NCBI GenBank assembly: GCA_025370845.1
Contig: JAMXFF010000004.1
Span: 124,001-188,000, forward strand
Direction of reading: 5' to 3'
DNA from: Laspinema palackyanum D2a
Lineage (GTDB): Bacteria > Cyanobacteriota > Cyanobacteriia > Cyanobacteriales > Laspinemataceae
Length of the DNA stretch: 64,000 bases
Position numbers and translations under genes: made by a program. The notes under the pieces were generated by a model, which saw only the letters and a list, made by a program, of their open reading frames with translations, was not told the origin of the DNA and made no database searches. Position 1 is the stretch's first letter, and each line of letters starts with the position of its first letter. Positions 26,722 to 35,474 of the stretch are shown here, one piece after another.

Positions 26722-27570
26722 TTAAACTTCCCGACGCCGAAAAAAGGGAATCAGGGCCTGGGTGACTTCTTCGGACCAATGTTCTTGGGGATAATGTCCC
26801 GCTTCTGCCAATTTCACCAATTCTGCATTATTAATAGAACCGGCGAAGGTTTCTCCTTGAGTTAGGGGCAACCACGGATCCTCGATCCCCCACAAAATGA
26901 GAGTGGGTTTGTCCCACTGGGGAAACCCTTCGGCAATTTCTGCCATTGCCTGCTTCAGTTTGAGATTGCGGATCGTCCACATCAGCGATCGCCCTGCGGC
27001 AGAACTTTTCAGAAACGGGCGACGGTAGATATCCAAGTCGGCGTCAGAGATGGTATATTTGCTTCCCGCTTCCAGGGTGCGATCGACCAGCAAGGGGTCC
27101 TGGGTCATCATTTCCCCCATCAACGGCAACCCCAGTTGCTGCATCTTCCAAGGCAGTTGGGAATCCGGTGTTACTGGCGCGTTAAGCACCGCTAAGCGCA
27201 GGACTTTATCCGGATGTCTCAGGGCAAATTGTAACCCCACAGACCCTAAAAATCCTTGGACAACTAGATAGCAGCGATCGATCTCCAGAGTGGTCAGAAA
27301 ATTATCGAGGGCAGCAACAAAAGCATCAGGAGTATAGGCAAATTTGCTTTTTTCCGGTTTCCCCGATAACCCAAACCCAATCCAATCCGGGGCAACTGAA
27401 CGGAATCCCTCCTGTGCGAGTCCGGGCATGACTTCCGTCCAGCAAAAGCTGAGGGAGGGCAACCCATGCAGCAACACCACCGGGGGTTTGTCTGTTTCTT
27501 TTGCAGGCTGTTGCTCCAGATAATACCATTCCACGCCAGCGACTTCGACGCGCTTTTCTTCTAGTCCCAC
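26722..27570 (-). CDS. Alpha/beta-hydrolase-fold protein lacking the nucleophile
   Basis: The fold is clear: VVLLHGLPSLSFCW oxyanion loop, DWIGFGLSGKP as in haloalkane-dehalogenase relatives, acid region LILWGIEDPWLPLT and histidine in LAEAGHYPQEHW. At the nucleophile elbow, where G-x-S/D-x-G is expected, the sequence reads VVQGFLGSVG, placing Phe at the catalytic position. It is therefore probably not a classical hydrolase and may be a binding or structural homologue. GTG 27570 is the start, with AGGA upstream. It lies upstream of psbQ on the same strand with a 121-base gap. Confidence 0.8.
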   Translation of the reverse strand: MGLEEKRVEVAGVEWYYLEQQPAKETDKPPVVLLHGLPSLSFCWTEVMPGLAQEGFRSVAPDWIGFGLSGKPEKSKFAYTPDAFVAALDNFLTTLEIDRCYLVVQGFLGSVGLQFALRHPDKVLRLAVLNAPVTPDSQLPWKMQQLGLPLMGEMMTQDPLLVDRTLEAGSKYTISDADLDIYRRPFLKSSAAGRSLMWTIRNLKLKQAMAEIAEGFPQWDKPTLILWGIEDPWLPLTQGETFAGSINNAELVKLAEAGHYPQEHWSEEVTQALIPFFRRREV

Positions 27571-27711
27571 AATCCTATTTTCTCAACCTGAATGAATGTT
27601 ATGAGTTTACTCCCCCAGGGACAAGGGAGCAAGGGTTCTGCCAAGTACAGAAAACAACCCGACCCTGGGCAAGATTACCCAGTGATAGGTCTGAGCCCAT
27701 TTCTATCGCCT

Positions 27712-28164
27712 TTAAACCAGGTTCAATTCTTTTAAAGCCGGTAAAAAGTTAGCATTTTCATGACTGGACCGACTTAATTTAATTAAAGCAAACCGCTCGA
27801 TCGGTTCTAATTTAGCCCATTGTTCTAACGTTAAAGTCATTTCAAACTGTTGGGCTTTATCTTGCACCCCATCGGGTATTTCTGCCTCATTCATCCAAGG
27901 GGGGTTCTCCTCTACCGCTAAATCTTTGGCCGATTCCCCAGTCCGTTCTAAAACTAACCCTTGCAAAAATTCCCGATACTGGGTAATTTCTTCGGGACTC
28001 TGACAAGGGTTCTGGATCAGAGATTCTCGGTCCTCTTGGTTAAACCGATTCCATTGATCCAGTTTGAGTTTAATGCCACAAGTATCTAATTTTAATCGAA
28101 CTTGCATGGGAATACAATGGAGAGATTCGACAAAATCTGCTTCAAATTTAAAAAACCGAGTCAT
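27712..28164 (-). CDS. Nitrate reductase associated protein (NRAP family)
   Basis: The 150-residue protein matches the cyanobacterial nitrate-reductase-associated family: FFKFEADFVESLHCIPMQVRL at the start (given here as FFKFEADF ... CIPMQVR), then KLKLDQWNRF, and a second, related half with LTLEQWAKLEPIERFALIKL. The family often lies near narB; here no nitrate gene is in the window. Its biochemical role is not established. ATG 28164 has a TAAGG a few bases upstream. It is predicted cytosolic. Confidence 0.85.
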   Translation of the reverse strand: MTRFFKFEADFVESLHCIPMQVRLKLDTCGIKLKLDQWNRFNQEDRESLIQNPCQSPEEITQYREFLQGLVLERTGESAKDLAVEENPPWMNEAEIPDGVQDKAQQFEMTLTLEQWAKLEPIERFALIKLSRSSHENANFLPALKELNLV

Positions 28165-28236
28165 CAGCCTTACCTTTTGGATCTAAGAGGAATTTGTTGG
28201 GTCTTATAAAATGTATAGCGCATCTCAATATGGGTT

Positions 28237-28302
28237 AGAAACCGGGTTTCTTAAAAAAATCCCTACGATTAGCAACAAATCTAGGCTAGAAACCTGGTTT
28301 CT
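28237..28302. repeat. Two AGAAACC-type palindromes
   Basis: AGAAACCGGGTTTCT (28237-28251) and AGAAACCTGGTTTCT (28288-28302) lie 51 bases apart between NRAP and the petA terminator. Related copies occur at 10194 and 58465. Confidence 0.7.
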
Positions 28303-28397
28303 GGTACCTTGGACCTATCTATTTGAATTGTTCCAGATTTTGTGTAGATTGGGGATTATTTTAATCGACTTGAGTCTAACCCTCTCCTGTTGCCTCT

Positions 28398-28429
28398 AAA
28401 AAAAAGGGGGCATTTGCCCCCTTTTTTTT
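28398..28429 (-). terminator. Terminator of the petCA operon
   Basis: GGGGGCA (28406-28412) pairs with TGCCCCC (28415-28421), flanked by A8 and T8, so it can work on both strands. It lies about 20 bases past the petA stop. Confidence 0.9.
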
Positions 28430-28449
28430 CAAGTAACTCGCAACTGAAC

Positions 28450-29439
28450 CTAGAAGTTCATTTCGGCTGCTTGTACTTTTTCGACCTGCTTTTTCTTCAG
28501 GACGAGCATAATTTGAGACAGAGTAACGATCGCAAAGAAAGCCAGCAATCCTTTAATCCGACCGGAACTTTGTAGGACAATTTCTCCATCCACCTGACCG
28601 AAACCACCGACATTGGGGTTATTGGTCAGAACTTGCGCCGCAGTCACTTCGTCACCTTGCGAGACGATTAACTCAGGACCGGCGGGAATGCTATCAACCA
28701 CGGTCGATCCATCGGCCGCTTGAATGGTGACTTCATAACCACCACCTTCAACTTTGGCAATTTGGGAAATGGTGCCAGCAGCCGAAGCATTGAAGACTGT
28801 ATTATTGCTCTTATCCCCAGTTGGATAAACCTGTCCGCGTCCCCGGTTACCACCGACATGAACGGGGTATTTACCATAATGGATCTTTTTATCGGTTTCG
28901 GGATTCGGAGATAGCACTGGGAAGACAATTTCTTGATATTGTTCGCCGGGTAAGGGGCCAACAATCAACACATTATCTTGACCTTCGCTATATGGTTGGA
29001 AGTAAAGACCTCCGATTTTTTCCTGCATTTCTTCAGGAATGCGATCGGCCGGTGCAATTTTGAACCCTTCGGGCAACATGATCACAGCGCCGACATTCAG
29101 CGGTCCGCGATCGCCACTGCCGAGCACTTGTTGCACGCTGGTATCATAAGGAATTTTCACCACCGCTTCAAACACCGTATCCGGCAGCACGGCTTGAGGC
29201 AATTCCACCTGGGTGTGTTTTTCAGCCAGATGGCAGTTGGCGCAAACGATCCGACCCGTTGCTTCCCGGGGGGTTTCTGGAGCCGTTTGTTGCGCCCAAA
29301 ACGGATAGGCGGCTGCCGACTGAGGTACGGCGATGTCAGAAGCAAGGAAAAGGGCGAGAGTTGCCACAGCCAACAGCACGCCTTTGGCTAAAGTGCGTCC
29401 ACTCTGCCGCAGGATCCGCGACAAGGAAGTATGTTTCAT
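28450..29439 (-). CDS. petA: Cytochrome f (apocytochrome f, PetA)
   Basis: The 329-residue precursor from ATG 29439 has a signal peptide ending SAAA, then mature YPFWAQQ, whose N-terminal Tyr is the axial haem ligand. The c-type haem motif CANCH follows, and the C-terminal anchor [21 protein letters not shown] is the thylakoid membrane span. Cytochrome f passes electrons from the Rieske protein to plastocyanin or cytochrome c6. It is second in the petC-petA operon, 86 bases after petC, and is closed by a strong terminator. Longer upstream starts would add an untypical 32-residue extension. Confidence 0.97.
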   Translation of the reverse strand: MKHTSLSRILRQSGRTLAKGVLLAVATLALFLASDIAVPQSAAAYPFWAQQTAPETPREATGRIVCANCHLAEKHTQVELPQAVLPDTVFEAVVKIPYDTSVQQVLGSGDRGPLNVGAVIMLPEGFKIAPADRIPEEMQEKIGGLYFQPYSEGQDNVLIVGPLPGEQYQEIVFPVLSPNPETDKKIHYGKYPVHVGGNRGRGQVYPTGDKSNNTVFNASAAGTISQIAKVEGGGYEVTIQAADGSTVVDSIPAGPELIVSQGDEVTAAQVLTNNPNVGGFGQVDGEIVLQSSGRIKGLLAFFAIVTLSQIMLVLKKKQVEKVQAAEMNF

Positions 29440-29525
29440 CGGGAAAGAGAAGAGGTAAGCTAAACAGTCAAACAATGAGAAATTGAAATATATTGCATTC
29501 AGCGGCTTTTGGTCGGCCAAAGCGC

Positions 29526-30065
29526 TTATGACCACCAGGGGTTTTCCCCGGTACGGAAGTCAGTTTCGGTCCAAGGCGTAAAGACGACTTTATCATCGAC
29601 TTCGGTGGCATGAGCCAAAGCCAGAGACAGAGGCGCAGGGCCGCGAACCACTTTACCCTCACTGTTGTACTGGGAACCGTGGCAGGGACACATAAATTTG
29701 TTTTCGCTGGCGTTCCAGGGGACGACGCAGCCGAGGTGAGTACAAACGGCGTTAATCCCGTATTCGGTCAGGGTCTTGTCTTGATCCACCACCAGGTAGG
29801 TGGGGTCACCCTTGAGACCTTGGGCCAACACGCGATCGCCGGGATTGTGACTCCCTAAAAACTGGCTCACGCTGACATCATTGCCCAGGGCATCTTTAGC
29901 GGTAACGCCACCCCCTGCTGCGCCACTCGACGGAGGGATAAAATACTTGACCACCGGATACAAGGCTCCCAGTGCCGTCCCCGTGACTGCACCGAAAGTC
30001 AGTAAGTTCATAAATTGGCGACGCCCCATGCTGGGGACATCAGGATTTCCAGAAGCTTGAGCCAT
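29526..30065 (-). CDS. petC: Cytochrome b6f Rieske iron-sulfur protein (PetC)
   Basis: The 179-residue protein has a twin-arginine-like [12 protein letters not shown] before its single membrane segment, a Gly-rich hinge (SSGAAGGGV) and the two Rieske cluster motifs CTHLGC and CPCHGS. It accepts electrons from plastoquinol and delivers them to cytochrome f. It is the first gene of the petCA operon and is divergent from the DUF3067 gene. Rieske proteins use the Tat route, and tatC lies 3 kb away in this window. Confidence 0.97.
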   Translation of the reverse strand: MAQASGNPDVPSMGRRQFMNLLTFGAVTGTALGALYPVVKYFIPPSSGAAGGGVTAKDALGNDVSVSQFLGSHNPGDRVLAQGLKGDPTYLVVDQDKTLTEYGINAVCTHLGCVVPWNASENKFMCPCHGSQYNSEGKVVRGPAPLSLALAHATEVDDKVVFTPWTETDFRTGENPWWS

Positions 30066-30327
30066 GACCTATCTTGCTACGTCTGTGTTAAGTTGTATGT
30101 CTTAGCCGCTCATTTAAGGGCTAAAATTGGTGAACCCTAGTTTAAACAATTCCTCATATCGAGTCTGTCACTACCGGGGCAAGGCAGGGACAATCCCCAG
30201 GGAAATGCTGAATCTCCAGCCTTTCTCAACAGATTATTACATTCTTTGACACTTCGATCGCATTTTTGCATTTCGCTGTCAATTTTTGTAACAAACTGTA
30301 AAGATTCAGATTTTACGGACTCTCTCT

Positions 30328-30645
30328 ATGACTGGACAGGACTTACACCAGCTCTTGCTTTCTAAGTGGGGCCGCTCTTACGATATCCAAGTGCGGCGCA
30401 CTCAGGGGAAGATTTTCATCCTGATTATGTGGAAATACCTCGAACAAGCCTCTTTCCCGATGAATGAGTCGGAATATCTGGCTCATTTGGATGTGGTTGC
30501 CAGTTATCTCAATGCCTGGGGTGGCATTGAACAGGTGCAGCTTTACCTGGCAACCACCCGCGAACGTCCCCGCTTAGGCAAGGCAGTTAGCATTCCCCTT
30601 GATTTGGGCGATCGCGCTTCAGAATGGATGCTCGAAAATTTCTAA
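30328..30645 (+). CDS. DUF3067 family protein
   Basis: The 105-residue soluble protein matches DUF3067, a small family of cyanobacteria and plastids: LHQLLLSKWGRSYDIQVRR, IMWKYLEQASFPM, and VASYLNAWGGIEQV (quoted in parts). It is commonly found divergent from petC in cyanobacteria (recall), suggesting a role linked to the cytochrome b6f complex. No catalytic motif is visible. It starts at ATG 30328 after a 262-base divergent promoter region. Confidence 0.8.
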   Translation: MTGQDLHQLLLSKWGRSYDIQVRRTQGKIFILIMWKYLEQASFPMNESEYLAHLDVVASYLNAWGGIEQVQLYLATTRERPRLGKAVSIPLDLGDRASEWMLENF

Positions 30646-30891
30646 ATTGCCAATTCTCTTGAGCGCTTTCCTGATGCTTCACTGGGGCGATCGCTAGACT
30701 CATTCCTGACTCTTTAACCAATTGACAACTTGCAATATTCCCCGAAAAACTAGAGAAAGGGAACCTCTAGTCCCCAGGGATCAGCGGCTTACCTTTGAAT
30801 TTAGCCGGATCATCCGCTTTTGAGTTAAGAAACTCCGGTGTGACGTCACATTCATCCGACAAAAAGAACAAGGTTAAAAGAGCGAATCACC

Positions 30892-32079
30892 TCAAGCGCT
30901 AATGGAATGGTAATCCTTAATTTGACTGGAAAGCGCGGGTAGTTTTGGGAGGGTTACGGTAAAAGTTGTCCCCTCTCCCACGGTACTTTCCAACCAAATT
31001 TTACCCCCGAGTAAATCCACCGATCGCTTAACAATTGCCAATCCCAACCCACTCCCGGCATTCGCTGCCACATTTTTTGCCCGATGAAACAGGGTAAACA
31101 AATTCGCCCGATCTTCCGGGGGAATCCCGATTCCCCTGTCCTTGATGCGGAAAATGATTTCCCCTTCATTAAAGGTAAAATCACAATAAATAGAACTGCC
31201 TTGGGGAGAATACTTCACCGCATTCACCAGCAAGTTCAAAATAATTTGTCGGAGTAAGGTGGGATCAGTCATCAGCGGTTCAGAATCTCCGGTGGTTGTC
31301 AAAATCATGCGATGAGTCACATCGGTTAATTTTTCCACATCCTGCCAGACATCTTCGCATAAACTGGCAAAATAGACTGGAACCGATTGAATATGTAGTC
31401 CGCCACACTCAGCCTTCCCTAATGTCAAGAATCCTTCGATGATATTAGAAGTGTGTTTAACAGTTTCATCAATTTTTTGAAAATACTTGAGCCGTTGCTC
31501 GGGTGTCATTTTTTGACTGTGGAGTTTGAGCAAATCGTTCGCCGCCGCAATCACCGTTAAAGAACCGCGTAATTCATGAGATAGCATCGACACAAAGTTA
31601 GGCGTGAGGGGAGTTTGTAAGGTTTCTGGTTCCGAATCCGGCAGAGAACTTAAGCGATCGCGCAGGGGTTCTTCCATCGGTTCAACGATCCCCTGATAGC
31701 CAATTACCTGACCTTTGCGATCGCGCATAATCCGAATCGTATCTCGCACCCAGGCAATACTCCCATCTTGACGATAGATCCGAGACTCAAAATTTTCCAC
31801 ATCTCGCTGAGTGCGTAACACTTGCATTAATTGTTCATACCGTCTCTGTTCCACATACAGTTTATTCCCCATATTTTTAACCCCAGCCATCAGTTCTGTC
31901 CCCGACTCATACCCATAGATGCGAGCTAAAGTTCGATTAGCCCTTAAATAGCTGCCCGTCGGAGTAATCTGAAAAATGCCCACCGCAGCCGTATCCAGAA
32001 AGCTGGAATACTTGAGAACAATTGGCTGGAAATCGGGACATGGAGAATCAGGCAAATCGAACGCAAGAATTTTCATCAT
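30892..32079 (-). CDS. PAS-domain sensor histidine kinase
   Basis: From ATG 32079 the protein is about 395 residues and has no membrane span. A PAS domain at about 25-140 (AVGIFQITPTGSYLRANRTL, and PAC motif GSIAWVRDTIRIMRD) is followed by the HisKA box MLSHELRGSLTVIAAA with the phosphoacceptor His. The HATPase has N-box LLVNAVKYSP, DRGIGIPPED and GSGLGLAIVKR. It is a cytosolic orthodox kinase; no response regulator lies next to it. The longer frame from 32136 lacks a ribosome site. Confidence 0.9.
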   Translation of the reverse strand: MMKILAFDLPDSPCPDFQPIVLKYSSFLDTAAVGIFQITPTGSYLRANRTLARIYGYESGTELMAGVKNMGNKLYVEQRRYEQLMQVLRTQRDVENFESRIYRQDGSIAWVRDTIRIMRDRKGQVIGYQGIVEPMEEPLRDRLSSLPDSEPETLQTPLTPNFVSMLSHELRGSLTVIAAANDLLKLHSQKMTPEQRLKYFQKIDETVKHTSNIIEGFLTLGKAECGGLHIQSVPVYFASLCEDVWQDVEKLTDVTHRMILTTTGDSEPLMTDPTLLRQIILNLLVNAVKYSPQGSSIYCDFTFNEGEIIFRIKDRGIGIPPEDRANLFTLFHRAKNVAANAGSGLGLAIVKRSVDLLGGKIWLESTVGEGTTFTVTLPKLPALSSQIKDYHSISA

Positions 32080-32880
32080 GATAGGTGAAAGCTTTGGTAT
32101 AAAACGATACGCAGCTCTATTTTTAGGGGTCGGCAATCAATCGGCAATCAATCGTCGATCACCACCTGAATTAAAACCGAAGGAGATGGTTAGCGTCCGT
32201 GCTGAGTGGGTTTCCATCCGGATGGGAGTATTATAGGAGCGAACGGATATTTCACAACGTATTCAGCATTACAAAGTCTTAAATTGATCATCAAAAAAAT
32301 TGATGGAAATCACACTTGCCTTTCTCAACCTCCCGAAATCATAAATCGAACCAAGGGCTTTCAGGCTTAACATCAGTTGGATACTGTCATAACTCACAAC
32401 TACCCCATTTGGCAAGCACTTGGACCGATTACAGCGATCGTTCACTTTATTTGTGCCATCCGGCGAATGACCAGAATCCTGATTGAGAAAGGGTTAACCC
32501 ATTTAAAATCTCAAATTTAAAATCTCAAATTTAAAATCGTAGCTACGATGAGGTCAATGCAAGGGGCGCTAATTTTGCCTTGGCACTTTATCCTAGACCC
32601 CCTAGGAGGCCGCATCCTGACCGACTAAGAGTTTAAAACTCTCTACTTTAAACTCTCAACTCTAAAATTTTACAACAGATGGAGCCTAGACTGGGGACAT
32701 TTATGTTGCTCTTGCACTTGATCCCCGATCGCGCTGATGGCCAGAATCCAGACTTATCAAAGGTCTGTCACCGTAACCGCTCAACGCTAAAATTGTATGT
32801 ATGACAGATAGCACAAACGCGATCGCCCATCTGGACCCCTCTGCCCACCGGCGATCGCGCTACCACTGAACCAAAACCGC
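32080..32880. other. Intergenic region with short tandem repeats
   Basis: These 800 bases contain a 14-bp tandem repeat (TTTAAAATCTCAAA at 32502-32515 and 32516-32529, plus a partial copy to 32538) and two HIP1 sites facing each other near 32819-32858. No gene was recognised. Confidence 0.45.
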
Positions 32881-33687
32881 TTATTTTCCCATTGCCTTCA
32901 CTAATCCCACTCCCCCAAAATATAGAGTCAGAACTGCACCGGCAAATAAACTTTGAGTCAGGGGATCAGTAGAGGGGGTTAAAATCGCCCCTAAAACGGC
33001 AGCCCCCAGCACCACATAACGCCAACCCGCCAGCATTTTTGTAGAAGAGACAATTCCCAGCAGACCCAGCAGCGCCTGGATCACCGGGATTTGAAACGCT
33101 AATCCCGTGCTAAATAATAGCAGCAGCACAAACTCAAAATATCGATCAATCGACCACATTTGCTCGACCACCCCGGCCCCATAGCTGACGAAGAAATTTA
33201 GGGCCGCAGGAATCAAAGCGATATAGGCAAAGACTAAACCCACACCAAACAGCAGGGTTGATCCCAAAACAATCGGACCAATAATCCGACGTTCCCGTAG
33301 GGACAGTCCCGGGAGAACAAACTGGATAATTTGGTAGAGCACAAATGGACTCGCCACGACCAATCCGCTATAACCCGCCACCTTGACTGAGACAAAGAAA
33401 AATTCTCCCGGTGCCAGTTGCAGAAATTTGGCCCCTTGTGCTGGGACCTCTAATAAGTGGACAATTGGTTTGACAAAAATGAAGCACCCCACCATCCCGG
33501 ATACTACCCCAATCAGGGAATAGAAGATTCGCATCCGCAGTTCTTCGAGGTGATCGAAGATGGACATCTCCACCTCATCTGGGAAGTGGTTGAGAGGGTC
33601 ATCCTCAGTGGGTTGAAGGTTCCCGGGGTTGTAAAGTTGGGGGGGGTCTTGCTGGGTCACGGTCTCCAGGTTTGAACTTGGGGTCAT
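32881..33687 (-). CDS. tatC: Twin-arginine translocase subunit TatC
   Basis: The 268-residue protein has an acidic cytosolic N-terminus, the family motif [13 protein letters not shown], and six hydrophobic spans. The conserved features [21 protein letters not shown] (first part of loop and span 2) and [11 protein letters not shown] are present. TatC binds the twin-arginine signal and with TatA/B moves folded proteins across thylakoid and plasma membranes. ATG 33687 is the start. No tatA lies nearby. Its clients may include the PetC precursor encoded 3 kb away. Confidence 0.95.
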   Translation of the reverse strand: MTPSSNLETVTQQDPPQLYNPGNLQPTEDDPLNHFPDEVEMSIFDHLEELRMRIFYSLIGVVSGMVGCFIFVKPIVHLLEVPAQGAKFLQLAPGEFFFVSVKVAGYSGLVVASPFVLYQIIQFVLPGLSLRERRIIGPIVLGSTLLFGVGLVFAYIALIPAALNFFVSYGAGVVEQMWSIDRYFEFVLLLLFSTGLAFQIPVIQALLGLLGIVSSTKMLAGWRYVVLGAAVLGAILTPSTDPLTQSLFAGAVLTLYFGGVGLVKAMGK

Positions 33688-34529
33688 GAGTCAGTTGCTT
33701 CAGAGGTTTCGTTTTCTATTTTAGTGGGAAGCGTCCGGTGGTCGGCATCTTTTCCCCACAGAGATCCTCCAACCGCCTCAAATCTCCTGAGTTAGAACTG
33801 GGCGAATGCCTGGGATAGACTTTTAAATAGACTTTGTTCCCAATGGATGCCATAGTCAGAAGCATCAGATGCCTGGGGTCCAACGACCGGGTTTGAGAAA
33901 TCCCGTTCGCGAGTGTTCGATGGAGGGTCGGGTCACGACTCCAGCTCATTTGGAAAGCAATTATTTTTTTGTGAGGATTTGCCCCAACCCTGCATTTTTT
34001 CATCCCCTACAGGGTGATTAATCTGTATAATCCTATAAATGGGTCGGAATAAAGATAGCACATTGGGGGCGGGTTCAGACCCGGTTTAACCCAATCTAAG
34101 AATAGGATTTGATTGGGGTTCAGGGTCTGGCGATCGCCCTAGGAAAAAGCAGGGTTTTACTCCATTTTCTGGGCAAAAAAGCCTCAATTTTACCCAGGAA
34201 ATGGGACTCTCAACGCTGTACTGACGGCCTCGGCATTGTTGCCGATGGATTTTATCTCACCACCATAAAATAGAGCGCACCCCGGAGAATTTCCATCCCC
34301 CATTCAGAATCTTTTTAGCCAGAGAAGACGTCTACAGGAAAAACAGGACTTTTCTTTTGTGAATTTGCACTCTTGTCTGTCATTTATATTAACTGGGGAA
34401 TCGCGTCAGGGGTTGTTGATTAACACCGAGACCGATCGCCCAAGCGGGATAGAGGGACTTCAAGAAGGGCGATGTCATAATGAGGAAGGATTAATGATTG
34501 ACGTATAACAATGATGGGAGAACTTTGCA
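33688..34529. other. Divergent intergenic region
   Basis: About 840 bases lie between tatC and the COP23 gene. The 95-codon minus frame at 33716-34003 has no family resemblance, hydrophobic pattern or ribosome site. No repeat or RNA was recognised. Confidence 0.4.
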
Positions 34530-35315
34530 ATGTTTCAACTTAAATATAAATCACCGCGATCGCTTCCCCTTGCAGCAATCCGAGGGGTCAGTGCATCCCT
34601 GGGATTAACCTTGCTGCTGGGTACAAGTGGTGCAGTTTTAGCCCAGGAGTTCCCGACCCCGAATAACGTGCGAGTTCCGCCCAATTCGCCCACAGAAACT
34701 GGGGATACCAATCCGGGGGATACCCCCACCGCCAGCAATGCAAGGTTTACCTGTCAAGTCGTGGATGGACAGTACACCGTGATGTACGCCCCTCAAAGTC
34801 AACCGGGACAGGTTTATGAATGGGCAAAACCCAGTACCTTGGGCGGGGGTTGGACCGAAGACCGACGCTGTAACGAAATTGCCCGTCGCTTAGAGTTTTA
34901 CCGGGAAGACGGGATGCAAGAACTGGCGATCGGCTCAGAAAATGGGTATGACACCATTTGTGTGACCACCGAGAAGAATCCGACCTGTCAGATTGTGCTG
35001 ACGGTGCCCCCGGGAGAGAACCCCCAACTGATTCGCGATCGCGTCTTTGAAAACTTGACCGTTGCCGATAGCGGTCGTCAAACCGAAGCCGTGAATGCCC
35101 TCGTGGATAACGGCCAAGGTGGGAACCTATTGGAGACCCTAGAGGATGTTTTCGGGATGCCCATTCCCGGCAGCAACACCCAAACTCAAGTCCAGCCCGG
35201 AAGTATCGATTTACGGCCTTTCCTAGACCCAATGGATGGGGGGACGGGTCTGCAACTTAGAGAAAACAGCAGCAACGAATCCAGTCATCAGCTCAACCCT
35301 GAGAATTTTCGCTAA
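34530..35315 (+). CDS. Secreted COP23-domain protein
   Basis: The 261-residue protein has a signal peptide (basic start, cleavage near SGAVLAQ), a Pro/Thr-rich linker and a COP23 domain at about 70-185: FTCQVVDGQYTVMYAP, WTEDRRCNEIARRLEFY, ICVTTEKNPTCQIVLTV, RDRVFENLTV. Four cysteines are placed to form two disulfides. The family is named after a circadian oscillating polypeptide; its molecular role is unknown. The C-terminal 50 residues are disordered. ATG 34530 has GGGAG upstream. Confidence 0.85.
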   Translation: MFQLKYKSPRSLPLAAIRGVSASLGLTLLLGTSGAVLAQEFPTPNNVRVPPNSPTETGDTNPGDTPTASNARFTCQVVDGQYTVMYAPQSQPGQVYEWAKPSTLGGGWTEDRRCNEIARRLEFYREDGMQELAIGSENGYDTICVTTEKNPTCQIVLTVPPGENPQLIRDRVFENLTVADSGRQTEAVNALVDNGQGGNLLETLEDVFGMPIPGSNTQTQVQPGSIDLRPFLDPMDGGTGLQLRENSSNESSHQLNPENFR

Positions 35316-35474
35316 AACTGGGGGATGGGGTGAGGGAGAAGGTTAAACCCTGGAGAGTTGATTCTCCCCCTCCCCCTAAATCCTGAGTTTCCTCTCCTAC
35401 ACAAGAGCAGTATAGAAACCCGGGTTTTAACCGATACTGTAGGGGTCCCCTTCCTTTCATGCTGAACCGAAGCC

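Noticed and set aside
32860-32872. tRNA-like GGTTCAGTGGTAG on the minus strand
   Set aside because: The flanking sequence cannot form an acceptor stem, anticodon arm or T arm; the local pairing comes from HIP1 sites.
33716-34003. 95-codon frame upstream of tatC
   Set aside because: No start signal, no recognisable domain, and composition unlike neighbouring genes.
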